16,784 nucleotides of DNA from Candidatus Peribacteraceae bacterium (GCA_013140485.1 JABFSS010000056.1:1-16784), one strand, 5' to 3'. Shown: positions 1 through 8,734, counted from the stretch's first letter. The notes: generated by a model from the letters alone, not told the origin. A program made the numbers and translations.

Positions 1-495
1 ATGTTCTTCTGGCTGATGGTCGCGAGCGTTGTGTTATCCATCCCGTCGATCGGACTGCTCTATAAGTGGTACGAGATCCTCGGCGTCAGCCCGCAAGTCT
101 TCGCGATGGCCGATACGCTCATCAGCGGCATGCTCTTCGAACTCGGTTTTCTGCCGCTCCTCGTGCTCGTCGCACGCATCTGCCCCAAGGGCATCGAAGC
201 GACAATGTTCGCGGTGCTCGCGAGTTTGATGAATATCGGACTCTCCGTGAGCGACCTCGGCGGCGCTGCGCTCACGACGTATTTCGACGTTCACAGCGCG
301 ACCGAAACCATGGCAGCCGATTACTCGAACCTCCACATCGTCATGTGGATTGCGATTCTCTCAAGTTTCCTTCCGCTGCCGCTGCTTCCGTTGTTGCCGG
401 AGACTCGCACGGATGACGATCTCGGTGCACCCTCACCGTCGGCTCTTGTCCCCATGCTCACGCCGTTGGAGCCGGGGAAGGAGGAGATTGCGTGA
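1..495 (+). CDS. BT1/folate-biopterin-type MFS transporter, C-terminal part
   Basis: This is the C-terminal part of a polytopic membrane transporter whose beginning lies before the window. Family proteins are about 450 residues long, so the ATG at base 1 is probably internal. Four hydrophobic segments are visible, at about residues 2-22, 33-60, 65-95 and 110-133. The third is preceded by ICPKGIEATMFAVLASLMN and contains SVSDLGGAAL, a pattern I associate with BT1 (folate/biopterin transporter, MFS superfamily) proteins. The last 30 residues are a polar, proline-rich cytoplasmic tail. The gene ends in TGA at 493-495, and the stop of the convergent prfA gene starts at the next base, so no terminator fits between them. 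The substrate cannot be read from the sequence; folate or pterin is the family precedent only. Another MFS subfamily is possible. Confidence 0.72.
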   Translation: MFFWLMVASVVLSIPSIGLLYKWYEILGVSPQVFAMADTLISGMLFELGFLPLLVLVARICPKGIEATMFAVLASLMNIGLSVSDLGGAALTTYFDVHSATETMAADYSNLHIVMWIAILSSFLPLPLLPLLPETRTDDDLGAPSPSALVPMLTPLEPGKEEIA

Positions 496-1560
<1,065 letters not shown>

Positions 1561-1567
1561 CAAAAGA

Positions 1568-1597
1568 AGAATACAGAGGAATGGCCTCCATTGTCAT
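1568..1597 (-). promoter_or_regulatory. Putative prfA promoter overlapping a repeat end
   Basis: On the minus strand, ATGACA (1592-1597, five of six matches to TTGACA) is followed after 18 bases by TATTCT (1568-1573). The hexamer ends 7 bases before the prfA ATG, so transcription would start at or very near the start codon. The -35 element lies inside the GGGATGACA end of the adjacent repeat. This is pattern matching only. Confidence 0.4.
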
Positions 1598-1680
1598 CCC
1601 GCCTGCCCGTCCGTAGCTCCCGCAGGAGCGAAGGCGGGAGTAGTTCGCAGCGGAGCCACGAGCGTATCGAGGGATGATGA
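1592..1680. repeat. Hairpin-rich intergenic repeat-like element
   Basis: Almost the whole spacer between prfA and the DUF5671 gene is an inverted-repeat structure. Its outer ends are TCATCCC (1594-1600) and GGGATGA (1671-1677). A perfect inner hairpin is formed by CTCCCGC (1617-1623) and GCGGGAG (1634-1640) with a 10-base loop. The stretch CACGAGCGTATCGAGGGATGA at its right end resembles sequence in short interspersed repeats of many bacterial genomes, and the GAGCGAAG core recalls the element at the start of carB (13597-13654). It contains no credible coding sequence. It could alternatively serve as a transcription-stopping structure behind the DUF5671 gene. A copy number in the genome is needed to prove it is a repeat. 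Confidence 0.55.
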
Positions 1681-1683
1681 GCT

Positions 1684-2757
1684 CTACTTGGCCTGTTCGA
1701 GTGCATCGAAGTCGAAGCACTTCTCGCCCACAGGATGGTTCCAGAAGACGTCGTATTGCTGATCCCGAGAGAGAGAAAACGTGGCGCAGAGCCGGAAGTC
1801 GTGATCGGACGTTCGCGTGTAAGTGTAGGGAAGGCCTGTTTCGGGATCGACGATGTTCGGACGCTGGTAGAGCGCCTGCGCGGCGACATCCTCGAGCGTC
1901 ACGGGAAGCGGGTTGGTGAGTTCTTTGACCGGAGGCGTCGGCATAGCACGCTCGTTTCCCCAGACGATATTGAGAATCTCGCTCTGGATGGTTCGCAGAT
2001 CGTTGACGCGCTGCTCGTCGAAGCGCTCGCTGCGCCCGCGGAGAGGACTGCCGGTGACAAAGAGTCCCGCGACCATCGCCATGACCACGATCGCGATGCC
2101 CGCCCAGCGGTACTGCGAGTGGAGGGACGTCTTAGCATACTGGTCGGGCGGCAGGCGCAACGCATTGAGGTAATAGCTGAAGGGAAGTCCGGCCACGATC
2201 AACACGACGGCGACTTTGAGGAGGAAGCGAATGGTGAACTCTCCCTGGAGAAGATAGAAAATCAGCGTGATGAGATCTCCGATGAGCGTGCAGGCAGTCG
2301 CAAACAAGATCAGATACGTGAGCCATCGGCGCACGCCGGATGCGAGTTTCTCGGGATGCATGGTGTATTCCTTCTGCAGAAGGCGGGTCATCCAGAGGAA
2401 AACCGGGAACGACACGACGAGGATCGCCAATTCCCAGCGCACCGATGACACGTCGTCGTAGTAATTGGGAAACGCGGCGTCGGGAAGGATGCGATTCAAG
2501 AAATCGAAGCAGAGGAAAATCAAACTGGTGACCGTGGCCGTAAGCGAGGTGAAGCTCAGCAAATGGAAGAATGCATCGCGTGCGCTGCCGGCGTCATGCG
2601 GGAGCGGCACCGCCATATCGAGAGTTTCGGACGCCATAGCCTGCGAAATATCCTTCTCTTTCCATCCCGCCGAAAGCAGGAGCATGCGGATGGTCTGGTG
2701 GTCCATTCCTTTGGACCGGGCGTGGGCGATGAAGGAGGAGAGGGAGGATGATTGCAT
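1684..2757 (-). CDS. DUF5671-type multi-pass membrane protein
   Basis: A 357-residue protein of unknown function. Residues 1-45 form a small helical module (FIAHARSKGMDHQTIRMLLL, then AGWKEKDISQAM) of a kind that often precedes membrane domains in Patescibacteria. Five hydrophobic segments follow at about 61-90, 108-127, 145-170, 177-200 and 217-236; the pattern DAFFHLLSFTSL with a following long hydrophobic stretch resembles DUF5671 domains. Residues 240-357 are soluble and contain two cysteines (in RLCATF and GEKCFDF), possibly an extracytoplasmic domain. The ATG at 2755-2757 is the first good start; no Shine-Dalgarno sequence is present, and a weak -10-like TACTCT (2764-2769) ends 6 bases upstream. 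It is divergent from the DUF11 surface protein gene. The family assignment is from memory of sequence style; no function is proposed. Confidence 0.75.
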   Translation of the reverse strand: MQSSSLSSFIAHARSKGMDHQTIRMLLLSAGWKEKDISQAMASETLDMAVPLPHDAGSARDAFFHLLSFTSLTATVTSLIFLCFDFLNRILPDAAFPNYYDDVSSVRWELAILVVSFPVFLWMTRLLQKEYTMHPEKLASGVRRWLTYLILFATACTLIGDLITLIFYLLQGEFTIRFLLKVAVVLIVAGLPFSYYLNALRLPPDQYAKTSLHSQYRWAGIAIVVMAMVAGLFVTGSPLRGRSERFDEQRVNDLRTIQSEILNIVWGNERAMPTPPVKELTNPLPVTLEDVAAQALYQRPNIVDPETGLPYTYTRTSDHDFRLCATFSLSRDQQYDVFWNHPVGEKCFDFDALEQAK

Positions 2758-2816
2758 GTGAATAGAGTAACAGAATGAACACCATTGAGACGAACGTGAT
2801 CATATCGAACTTACAG

Positions 2817-2832
2817 CTTTGCAGTTGCAAAG
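2817..2832. promoter_or_regulatory. Dyad, possible operator in a divergent promoter region
   Basis: A perfect 7-base inverted repeat, CTTTGCA and TGCAAAG with a 2-base spacer, lies 17 bases before the -35 box of the DUF11 gene promoter and between two divergent genes. It has the size and position of a binding site for a dimeric regulator. No regulator gene is adjacent, and chance occurrence cannot be excluded. Confidence 0.3.
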
Positions 2833-2849
2833 AAGTTATAAAGTATTAT

Positions 2850-2879
2850 TTGACAATAGCATTAAATACTGTGTAATAT
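2850..2879 (+). promoter_or_regulatory. Sigma-70-like promoter for the DUF11 surface protein
   Basis: A perfect TTGACA (2850-2855) is followed after 18 bases by TAATAT (2874-2879) in an A+T-rich stretch that stands out from the G+C-rich surroundings. The expected transcription start near 2886 gives a leader of about 70 bases before the ATG at 2958, without a Shine-Dalgarno sequence. It is one of the two best promoter matches in the window, consistent with strong expression of an abundant surface protein. Confidence 0.65.
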
Positions 2880-2957
2880 CTCTGTCCTCGGACGTTCGTC
2901 ATATTCGTATCGTTCATCCGTCTTCAAACGTACTCACTCACTTCCCCACTCTCCAGT

Positions 2958-5774
2958 ATGAAGAAGCTCCTCAATGCTCTGCCACTCGGCGCTGTGGCGA
3001 TTGTACTTTCAGCGTTCGTTTCTGTGGCACATGCCGCTCCGATTGCCGACCTCTCCATCGCTACTACCGGCCCAGCGACCGTATCGCAGGGCGATACGAT
3101 CACATACACATTAACTGTCACCAATAACAGCGCGCCTGCACCGTTCAGCTATGTGATTTCTAACCCGATTCCGGCAGGGACGACTTTTGTCAGTGCATCA
3201 TTCTCCTATCCCGTCGGCACATTTGGCCAAATGGGATGCAGTCTCCAATCGGAAACAGTCGTGTGCAAATATTATGCGGCCGGACGGACACCTCCTCCTT
3301 CTCCTACTACCAGTTCTGTAAAAGTCACATTCCGGCTTCTAAGCACAGCTTGCAACCCCATCAGCAACACCGCCACGGTCAGTCCCATCAACACGACCGA
3401 CCCGAATATGGCGAATAACCAGAGTACGACAACCACAACGGTGCCGGGTGCCGCCAACTGTCCTTCGCCCTACTCCGATGGCACGCTGGACGTAAGCATC
3501 AACGGTCCGGCAACGCAGAGCCATGCACGCAACGAACAGGACGTTGTCATGGCAAATGCGGGGTTTAGCGCCACTGTCGAACCGCAACTCATCCAAAAGA
3601 TGTTCGTCGCCATTCAGGGAAACAGCATCACCGGCGGCGCGCTCACGAATCCGGACGGTTCCCCGGCACAGATCAGCAGCGTCCTTGAGAATGTGGAGTT
3701 GCGCAATATCGTCACGGGTCAGGTCATCTCTGGAGTACGGCTGCTCGATGCAGCATCTTTCGGTCAGGCGAGCGGCGGCACGTATCAAATCTATCGTTTC
3801 GACAATGTACCGGTGAGTTCTACAGCGCAAACGCAGGAACAACTGCGCCTCGATTTTATCGATAACGGCACGTCGCTCCACCCGATTGATGGAGACACGT
3901 TCAAGGCACACATCTGCACGGAATCGAAGCAGCTATCGAGCGGCGTCAATCCGACCGGCTGTACCTTCGGAGGACTGGTGAATGTTTCGAACAGCATTGC
4001 GTACCAAATGGACGTGCAGGGCTCGACCTCGGGCTACCCCGTGGTGACGATTCAACCGGGAGGAACGGTGACTGGCAACCAGCAGAAAATTTTGAATCCT
4101 GGGCTCACGGTCGCAGTCAAATCCATCGGCACGGCGAATGTCGCCGTTGCCAATCAGAAAAATGTGAATCTGCTGCGTTTTGAATCCACAGCCAACGAAA
4201 CCGCGGATCTGCTCCTGACGAAGATCATTCTGAAAGCCGCGACGGGTTCGCTCCAGAACGCGCAGAACTACAGCCTCTGGGTCGATACGGATGCGAACGG
4301 CGGCGTCGACACAAAACTGCAGGGAGGAGTCACCGCGCAGAATGGGAAATTGACGTTCAGCCAGCTCGTCGGCGGCGGGTATGTGCTACCCAAGACGACG
4401 ACAGTCGCCTTCGAAGCGCACGCCGACATCTCCGCATCACTCACAAGCAACACGCTCCAAGTGCAGTTCTCCAGCAGCGACATCGATTACATCTCAGCGG
4501 AGAATGTCGCGAATGGCACAGTTCTCGCAGGCATCCGGACAAACGGTTCTTGCACCATGAGCAGCTGCGACATCACCGTCACAACTGTCGCATCCATGCT
4601 CTATACACTCAAAAATCAGGGGAGTCTCTACGTGACAAAGGACAGCACCCCAACCCGCAACCGACAGCTCCTCGGTGGCTCTCTGGGCGAACCCATTCTC
4701 CGTCTGACTTTCCGCGCCGAGTCTGAAGATATTGATGTGACAGACTTGCAGGTGAGCAGTGTCAACGGTCTTACACTGCGCTCAGTAAGCAAAGCGGAAC
4801 TGTACAAAGTGGGTGAAACGACGCCGTTTGCCTCGGCAACCGTCGGCGGCTGCGGCACCGACATCGTCCCTCCCGAAACGCTCTGCGCGCAAATGGACAA
4901 TGGTCAGCTGATCGTACCCAAGAATGTTGATGTCATAGTCCTCGTCAAACTCCGTATGAAATTGGACGATGAGGGAGCTGTGTCCGGTGATCCGATTCAA
5001 TTATTGATCAACTCGCGCGCAATCGCCGACAACGCCACGGGCGAGGGGGCGGTCCGTGCTAGGGGCGTTGCGTCTTCCAATTCCCTCTCAGCCAATAACG
5101 GCAATGCGACCGCCGAAGGCGAGATGTTTATCGGCCGCTCGTCTCCTGCCTCCACCAACATGGATATTGTGGGCAACGACAACGTGACTGTTCTCTCGAA
5201 GATCACCTCGATCACCAACGCCAACCCGGATGCCAATGGCACCAACGTTCCCACGGGTATCTCAGATATCGGACAGTTCAAATTTACAGCGTCTCCGAAC
5301 GGTAATTCTAAGAACGGCCTGAACAAGGTGGTCCTCTCGGGTGTGATCTTCAACGTCCAGGCCACGAACGTCGCTATCGCCACATCGTCTTTGCACTTCT
5401 ATAACAAGGCCACATCGGGGACCACCGCACCCTGCACGGCAATGAGGGCAAACGGATCTGTGATCAATGGAACCGCATCCGGCTTTTTCTTAGCCGTCTG
5501 CAGCAGCCTGAACGCTGCGGGCGTGGACACCGTAATCAACCAAGGTAATGACCAGACCTTCGTGCTGCAGGCGAATATCACCAATTCGAGAATCAGCAGT
5601 TTCTCTATCTCGACTCTGCAAGTTTCACTCCAGAATTTCAGCGACAAAACTCTCACGACCCTGGCCGCGAACAGCAGCCACTTCAAATGGTTCGATACGG
5701 ATACCGTGCAGACTCCCTTCTTGTGGGTCGAGTACCCCGACACGACCGTCAAATCGACGTCGTATCAGTCGTAA
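2958..5774 (+). CDS. Large secreted DUF11-domain surface protein
   Basis: A 938-residue exported protein. Residues 1-26 are a standard Sec signal peptide (MKKLL, a hydrophobic core, then cleavage after A-H-A). Residues about 30-165 resemble a DUF11 beta-sandwich repeat (VSQGDTITYTLTVTNNS, then PIPAGTTFVSASF), common in bacterial adhesins and envelope proteins. The rest is Thr/Ser/Asn/Val-rich and probably all beta-strand, with a few cysteine pairs (for example GSCTMSSCDITV). The C-terminus (HFKWFDTDTVQTPFLWVEYP, then DTTVKSTSYQS) has no transmembrane helix, no basic tail and no terminal LPxTG motif, so it is probably not a sortase substrate. It may be held non-covalently, perhaps as a surface-layer or sheath component. 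It has a strong promoter upstream and a clear terminator downstream, so it is a single-gene unit. I do not recognise the region after residue 165. The S-layer role is inference. Confidence 0.85.
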   Translation: MKKLLNALPLGAVAIVLSAFVSVAHAAPIADLSIATTGPATVSQGDTITYTLTVTNNSAPAPFSYVISNPIPAGTTFVSASFSYPVGTFGQMGCSLQSETVVCKYYAAGRTPPPSPTTSSVKVTFRLLSTACNPISNTATVSPINTTDPNMANNQSTTTTTVPGAANCPSPYSDGTLDVSINGPATQSHARNEQDVVMANAGFSATVEPQLIQKMFVAIQGNSITGGALTNPDGSPAQISSVLENVELRNIVTGQVISGVRLLDAASFGQASGGTYQIYRFDNVPVSSTAQTQEQLRLDFIDNGTSLHPIDGDTFKAHICTESKQLSSGVNPTGCTFGGLVNVSNSIAYQMDVQGSTSGYPVVTIQPGGTVTGNQQKILNPGLTVAVKSIGTANVAVANQKNVNLLRFESTANETADLLLTKIILKAATGSLQNAQNYSLWVDTDANGGVDTKLQGGVTAQNGKLTFSQLVGGGYVLPKTTTVAFEAHADISASLTSNTLQVQFSSSDIDYISAENVANGTVLAGIRTNGSCTMSSCDITVTTVASMLYTLKNQGSLYVTKDSTPTRNRQLLGGSLGEPILRLTFRAESEDIDVTDLQVSSVNGLTLRSVSKAELYKVGETTPFASATVGGCGTDIVPPETLCAQMDNGQLIVPKNVDVIVLVKLRMKLDDEGAVSGDPIQLLINSRAIADNATGEGAVRARGVASSNSLSANNGNATAEGEMFIGRSSPASTNMDIVGNDNVTVLSKITSITNANPDANGTNVPTGISDIGQFKFTASPNGNSKNGLNKVVLSGVIFNVQATNVAIATSSLHFYNKATSGTTAPCTAMRANGSVINGTASGFFLAVCSSLNAAGVDTVINQGNDQTFVLQANITNSRISSFSISTLQVSLQNFSDKTLTTLAANSSHFKWFDTDTVQTPFLWVEYPDTTVKSTSYQS

Positions 5775-5792
5775 TCACGTGAAATTTTCCGG

Positions 5793-5823
5793 AGAGCGGT
5801 CAGCCTAGGTTGACCGCTCTTTT
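5793..5823 (+). terminator. Rho-independent terminator after the DUF11 gene
   Basis: A perfect 10-base inverted repeat, AGAGCGGTCA (5793-5802) and TGACCGCTCT (5811-5820), encloses an 8-base loop and runs into TTT. It begins 18 bases after the TAA stop of the surface protein gene. It separates that transcript from mnmA. Confidence 0.88.
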
Positions 5824-5846
5824 GGAATATACTGGGAGCCAACTCT

Positions 5847-6938
5847 ATGAAAATTCTTGTCGCACTATCGGGAGGCATCGACTCCTCAACAGTCGCTCAT
5901 CTTTTGGCAAGCCAAGGCCATGAACTCGTAGGCGTCCGCTTTACGCTCTGGAGCGATCCCCTCGCGCCCGCACTGGCGGAAATTTTACCGAGCAAGTGCT
6001 GCAACGCGCAGACGGCCGCGCGCACGCAATCCGTCGCCAAGACGCTCGACATTCCGTTGCATATCGTGAATCTCGAAGACGAATTCAAGCGGAACGTCGT
6101 CGATCCGTTCCTGGACGGATACCGCAAAGGATTGACGCCCAACCCGTGCATCGGCTGCAACCGCACGATCAAGTTCGGAAAACTCCTGGAATTGATGAAG
6201 GAATTCGGTTGCGAGAAGCTCGCGACCGGCCACTACGCGCGCGTCGCGAAAGAGCGACTGCCCGACGGTTCCGACCGTCATCTCCTGCTCGAAGCGGTGG
6301 ACCGGAACAAAGACCAGAGTTATTACCTCTATGGGCTCACGCAGGAACAACTCAGCAACGTGATCTTCCCGCTCGGAGCAATGCGCAAGACCGAGGTCTA
6401 TGCACTCGCCAAGAACTTTCAGATTCCCTTCGATGAACACTACCGCGAGAGCCAGGATCTCTGCTTTTTCCCGGAGAAAGCCCCGCAAGAATTCCTCAAG
6501 CGCTATTTGAACGATGCGATGCAGCCGGGCGAGATCGTCCGGAAAGACGGGACGGTCGTGGGGCATCATGAAGGTCTTCCTCTCTATACGGTCGGGCAAC
6601 GACGAGGATTGAAAATCGGCGGGCTGAAAATTCCGCTCGAAGTCGTCGCAAAAAATCCGGGGGCCAATCAACTCATCGTAGAAGAGCAAGGGAAAGAGCG
6701 CGCAGCGACGGTCCAATTGAAAGAACTGCGCTGGGTCTCATGGAAACCGGAGGAGAATTCCACGGTGCCGTTCGAGTGCCGCACACGATCCTTGAGTGAA
6801 CGATTGCGCGGATCGATCAACTTCACGCGTGATCAGGGAACATTTTCTTTTGAGCATCCTCAGGCGCCGCAGGCACCTGGACAATCGTTAGTTTTGTATC
6901 GAGGAGAGGAAGTGGTGGGTGGTGGAGTGATGATGTAA
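5847..6938 (+). CDS. mnmA: tRNA-specific 2-thiouridylase MnmA
   Basis: Cytoplasmic enzyme that adenylates U34 of tRNA(Lys, Glu, Gln) and replaces its 2-oxygen with sulfur, giving s2U34. The 363-residue length is normal. The N-terminal PP-loop ATPase motif SGGIDSS starts at residue 8. Both catalytic cysteines are present: Cys101 in NPCIGCNRTIKF and Cys206 in ESQDLCFF. TGHYAR (127-132) and DQSYYLYGL (156-164) are further family signatures, and the C-terminal beta-barrel contains LYTVGQRRGLKIGG. GGAG (5835-5838) lies 8 bases before the ATG; this is the clearest Shine-Dalgarno sequence in the window. The preceding terminator isolates it from the DUF11 gene. The sulfur donor partner is not in the window. 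Identification is secure. Confidence 0.97.
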   Translation: MKILVALSGGIDSSTVAHLLASQGHELVGVRFTLWSDPLAPALAEILPSKCCNAQTAARTQSVAKTLDIPLHIVNLEDEFKRNVVDPFLDGYRKGLTPNPCIGCNRTIKFGKLLELMKEFGCEKLATGHYARVAKERLPDGSDRHLLLEAVDRNKDQSYYLYGLTQEQLSNVIFPLGAMRKTEVYALAKNFQIPFDEHYRESQDLCFFPEKAPQEFLKRYLNDAMQPGEIVRKDGTVVGHHEGLPLYTVGQRRGLKIGGLKIPLEVVAKNPGANQLIVEEQGKERAATVQLKELRWVSWKPEENSTVPFECRTRSLSERLRGSINFTRDQGTFSFEHPQAPQAPGQSLVLYRGEEVVGGGVMM

Positions 6939-6949
6939 AGCAAACGACG

Positions 6950-6998
6950 CAAACGAAGAAAACAAGGCAAACAAGGATCCTCGTTTTCTTCGTTTTCT
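6950..6998 (+). terminator. Hairpin behind mnmA, repeat-like, possible terminator
   Basis: An 18-base stem with 16 pairs is formed by 6950-6967 (core AAACGAAGAAAACAAGG) and 6979-6996 (core CGTTTTCTTCGTTT), with an 11-base loop, and is followed by CTTT. It begins 11 bases after the mnmA stop and is suited to end that transcript. The purine-rich, low-complexity GAAAACAAGGCAAAC pattern looks like an inserted repeat and is unlike the flanking genes. The loop can also pair with 7006-7015. Confidence 0.5.
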
Positions 6999-7055
6999 TT
7001 GATTGCCTTGTTTGCATTCAGCGGTCTCGTTTTCCTTTCATGTAAGCCATTTCTC

Positions 7056-7064
7056 TGGTATAAT
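7056..7064 (+). promoter_or_regulatory. Extended -10 promoter of the sortase gene
   Basis: TGGTATAAT contains a perfect TATAAT (7059-7064) with the extended TG two bases upstream (TGnTATAAT). No good -35 box is seen (TTTCAT at 17 bases), as is common for extended -10 promoters. The expected transcription start is near 7071, which argues for a sortase start codon downstream of that point. Confidence 0.5.
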
Positions 7065-7073
7065 TACGAGATT

Positions 7074-8348
7074 TTGCTGAACCCCTCTTTCCCCCACCGG
7101 GCCTGGTACGACGACGATGGGAATATCATCCTGCCCGGCTTCACCAGAGCCTCTGAACCGGAAGTTCGTGAAGTCCGGCGGGAGCCATCACCTCGGAGAG
7201 AAATCCCCATACCCGAAAACATTGAGTGGATCATTATCGAAGACAATCCTGAAGCGTTGCACAAACTCGATGGCGTGCCGGAGATTTCTCCTGCGATGTC
7301 CGTAAATTTGCCGCCACGGATTCCCATGCGCATCCACGTGCAGGAACGCATCGTCGCGGTGCGGCGCATCACGCGTGGCGCCGTGCGCGAGGGCGCGAAG
7401 CAATACCGCGTCAGTATCAATGCGGGCCAGCCGCTACTGGAGCGCGCGAAAGATGATCTGGTGTGGCTGAGGCGGGTGACATGGAACTTTCTGGCGCAGC
7501 CCGTCTGGGTACCGACGCGCAGAAGGGAAATCAAGCAGTACAGCCGCGGAACGCTCTTCACACTCGATATCCTGCGCTTCGGCGGGACGTTTGCCGTGAT
7601 CTTCCTCGGGCTCTTCGTCGCGCTCAACTACGACAGCTTCTGGCAAATCACGCGCAGCAATATCTCGGTGATTCTCAGCAGTCCCAGCATCGAGTCCGCC
7701 GGCGACGGTGCCGATGACGCGCTCATCGAAACACTGAAACAAACGGCCGCGCAATCCGTCGACGGACGCGAGCGCGGCGAACTGATCAGCTTTCTTCCGA
7801 CCGTCGGGCCGCCGGATAACCGCATCTTGATTCCCAAGCTGAGTCTCAACGTCCCACTCGTTACGCCGCCGCTGGATTCTCTGCTCAAGCAAGATTGGAC
7901 GCAGGTCGAAACCGACATCCAGAGCGCATTGGCCGACGGCGTCGTCCACTACCCGGGCACCGCGCGGCCGGGCCAGGCGGGGAACTTTTTCGTCACGGGA
8001 CACAGCTCGTACTACCCCTGGGCACCGGGCAAATACAAAACCGTCTTCGCGCGCCTGCCGCAGCTCGCGATCGGCGACGAGTACTGGGTCTACTACAAAG
8101 GCGACCGGCACCGATATCTCGTCACCAGTAAAAAGGAAGTCAGCCCGAGCGACGTCAGTGTGCTGGATCAGCCCGAAAACAAGCGCATCAGTACGCTCAT
8201 GACCTGCACGCCCATCGGCACCACCTTACGACGTTTGATCGTCCAGGCCGTGGAAGTCGATCCCCTCTCGGGGCAGCCCTTGAAGATCGGCGAGCGCTCG
8301 GAGAAAGGCGTGACGCCGACGGTGAAGCTGGAGGCGTTGCCGATCTAG
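7074..8348 (+). CDS. Sortase family transpeptidase with long N-terminal extension
   Basis: Membrane-anchored cysteine transpeptidase (sortase fold) that would cleave a sorting signal and attach proteins to an envelope acceptor. With the TTG at 7074 the protein has 424 residues. The catalytic triad is complete: His310 in VTGHSSYYPW, Cys378 in LMTCTPIGTT and Arg386 (or Arg387) in TLRRLIVQ. The barrel starts near ILIPKLSLNVPLV. One transmembrane helix lies at about 166-188 (FGGTFAVIFLGLFVALNY). The first 165 residues are predicted cytoplasmic, rich in Pro, Arg and Glu, and unusually long for a sortase. Start choice: an open frame reaches back to a TTG at 6999 inside the repeat-like hairpin, but the strong -10 element at 7059-7064 favours the start at 7074; both are TTG and neither has a Shine-Dalgarno sequence. 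No accessory pilin or LPxTG protein is adjacent. The sortase class is undetermined. Confidence 0.9.
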   Translation: MLNPSFPHRAWYDDDGNIILPGFTRASEPEVREVRREPSPRREIPIPENIEWIIIEDNPEALHKLDGVPEISPAMSVNLPPRIPMRIHVQERIVAVRRITRGAVREGAKQYRVSINAGQPLLERAKDDLVWLRRVTWNFLAQPVWVPTRRREIKQYSRGTLFTLDILRFGGTFAVIFLGLFVALNYDSFWQITRSNISVILSSPSIESAGDGADDALIETLKQTAAQSVDGRERGELISFLPTVGPPDNRILIPKLSLNVPLVTPPLDSLLKQDWTQVETDIQSALADGVVHYPGTARPGQAGNFFVTGHSSYYPWAPGKYKTVFARLPQLAIGDEYWVYYKGDRHRYLVTSKKEVSPSDVSVLDQPENKRISTLMTCTPIGTTLRRLIVQAVEVDPLSGQPLKIGERSEKGVTPTVKLEALPI

Positions 8349-8369
8349 GGCTGGGGTTGGGGCTTGGAC

Positions 8370-8693
8370 TTAGGGAAGCAATACCGCTCGATAGCGAGCC
8401 ATTATGTCAACGCGCATGCTCTGTATTGCCATAGCATATCCTCCGCGTTCTGGAAAATACTTTTCTATTATTCGAGACGCACGCATAAACACACGGAGCA
8501 TTCGCTGCACCGTCTCACGAGATAATTCAAGCACACTTCCGCGCAAGGCAAATTGATTGATGGCATCCACGCAATCCGACACCTCACTCGTCAGAACGTC
8601 GACATTCGGATCAGCGGACACCGATGCACACCCCTGCTCGATCCGAGCAAGATGATTCGTTACCCATTGTTCCTGTGAAGGAGGAGTCGGCAT
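8370..8693 (-). CDS. Small hypothetical protein
   Basis: An open frame of 107 codons from ATG (8691-8693) to TAA. I do not recognise the protein. It is predicted to be mostly helical and soluble, with an acidic N-terminal half (two Cys, at CASVSAD and SDCVDAIN) and a basic, amphipathic C-terminal half (RETVQRMLRVFMRASRIIEK). No signal peptide or membrane segment is visible. No Shine-Dalgarno sequence precedes the ATG; instead a perfect terminator hairpin with a run of T lies 20 bases upstream, overlapped by alternative hairpins, so expression may be controlled by attenuation. It converges on the sortase gene with a 21-base gap. The amino-acid composition is protein-like, but with this length a chance frame is possible. 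Confidence 0.55.
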   Translation of the reverse strand: MPTPPSQEQWVTNHLARIEQGCASVSADPNVDVLTSEVSDCVDAINQFALRGSVLELSRETVQRMLRVFMRASRIIEKYFPERGGYAMAIQSMRVDIMARYRAVLLP

Positions 8694-8713
8694 GGAGAGA
8701 AAAGAAAGAATGT

Positions 8714-8734
8714 AAAAAAGCCCCGATCCGGGGC
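8714..8734 (-). terminator. Terminator hairpin upstream of the small hypothetical gene
   Basis: On the minus strand GCCCCG-GAT-CGGGGC (8720-8734) is followed by six T residues (8714-8719), a textbook intrinsic terminator. It could end transcripts coming from the tRNA-Leu side, or act as an attenuator for the gene starting 20 bases downstream. The GGGGC strand can alternatively pair with GCCCC at 8760-8764. Confidence 0.7.

Noticed and set aside
4386..4400. LPKTT in the DUF11 protein, resembling a sortase LPxTG motif
   Set aside because: It lies in the middle of the protein (residues 477-481) with no following hydrophobic helix or basic tail, so it is not a sorting signal.
5810..5833. TTGACC and TATACT before mnmA as a promoter
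   Set aside because: The spacer is only 12 bases, TTGACC is part of the terminator stem, and the implied start would remove the Shine-Dalgarno sequence of mnmA.
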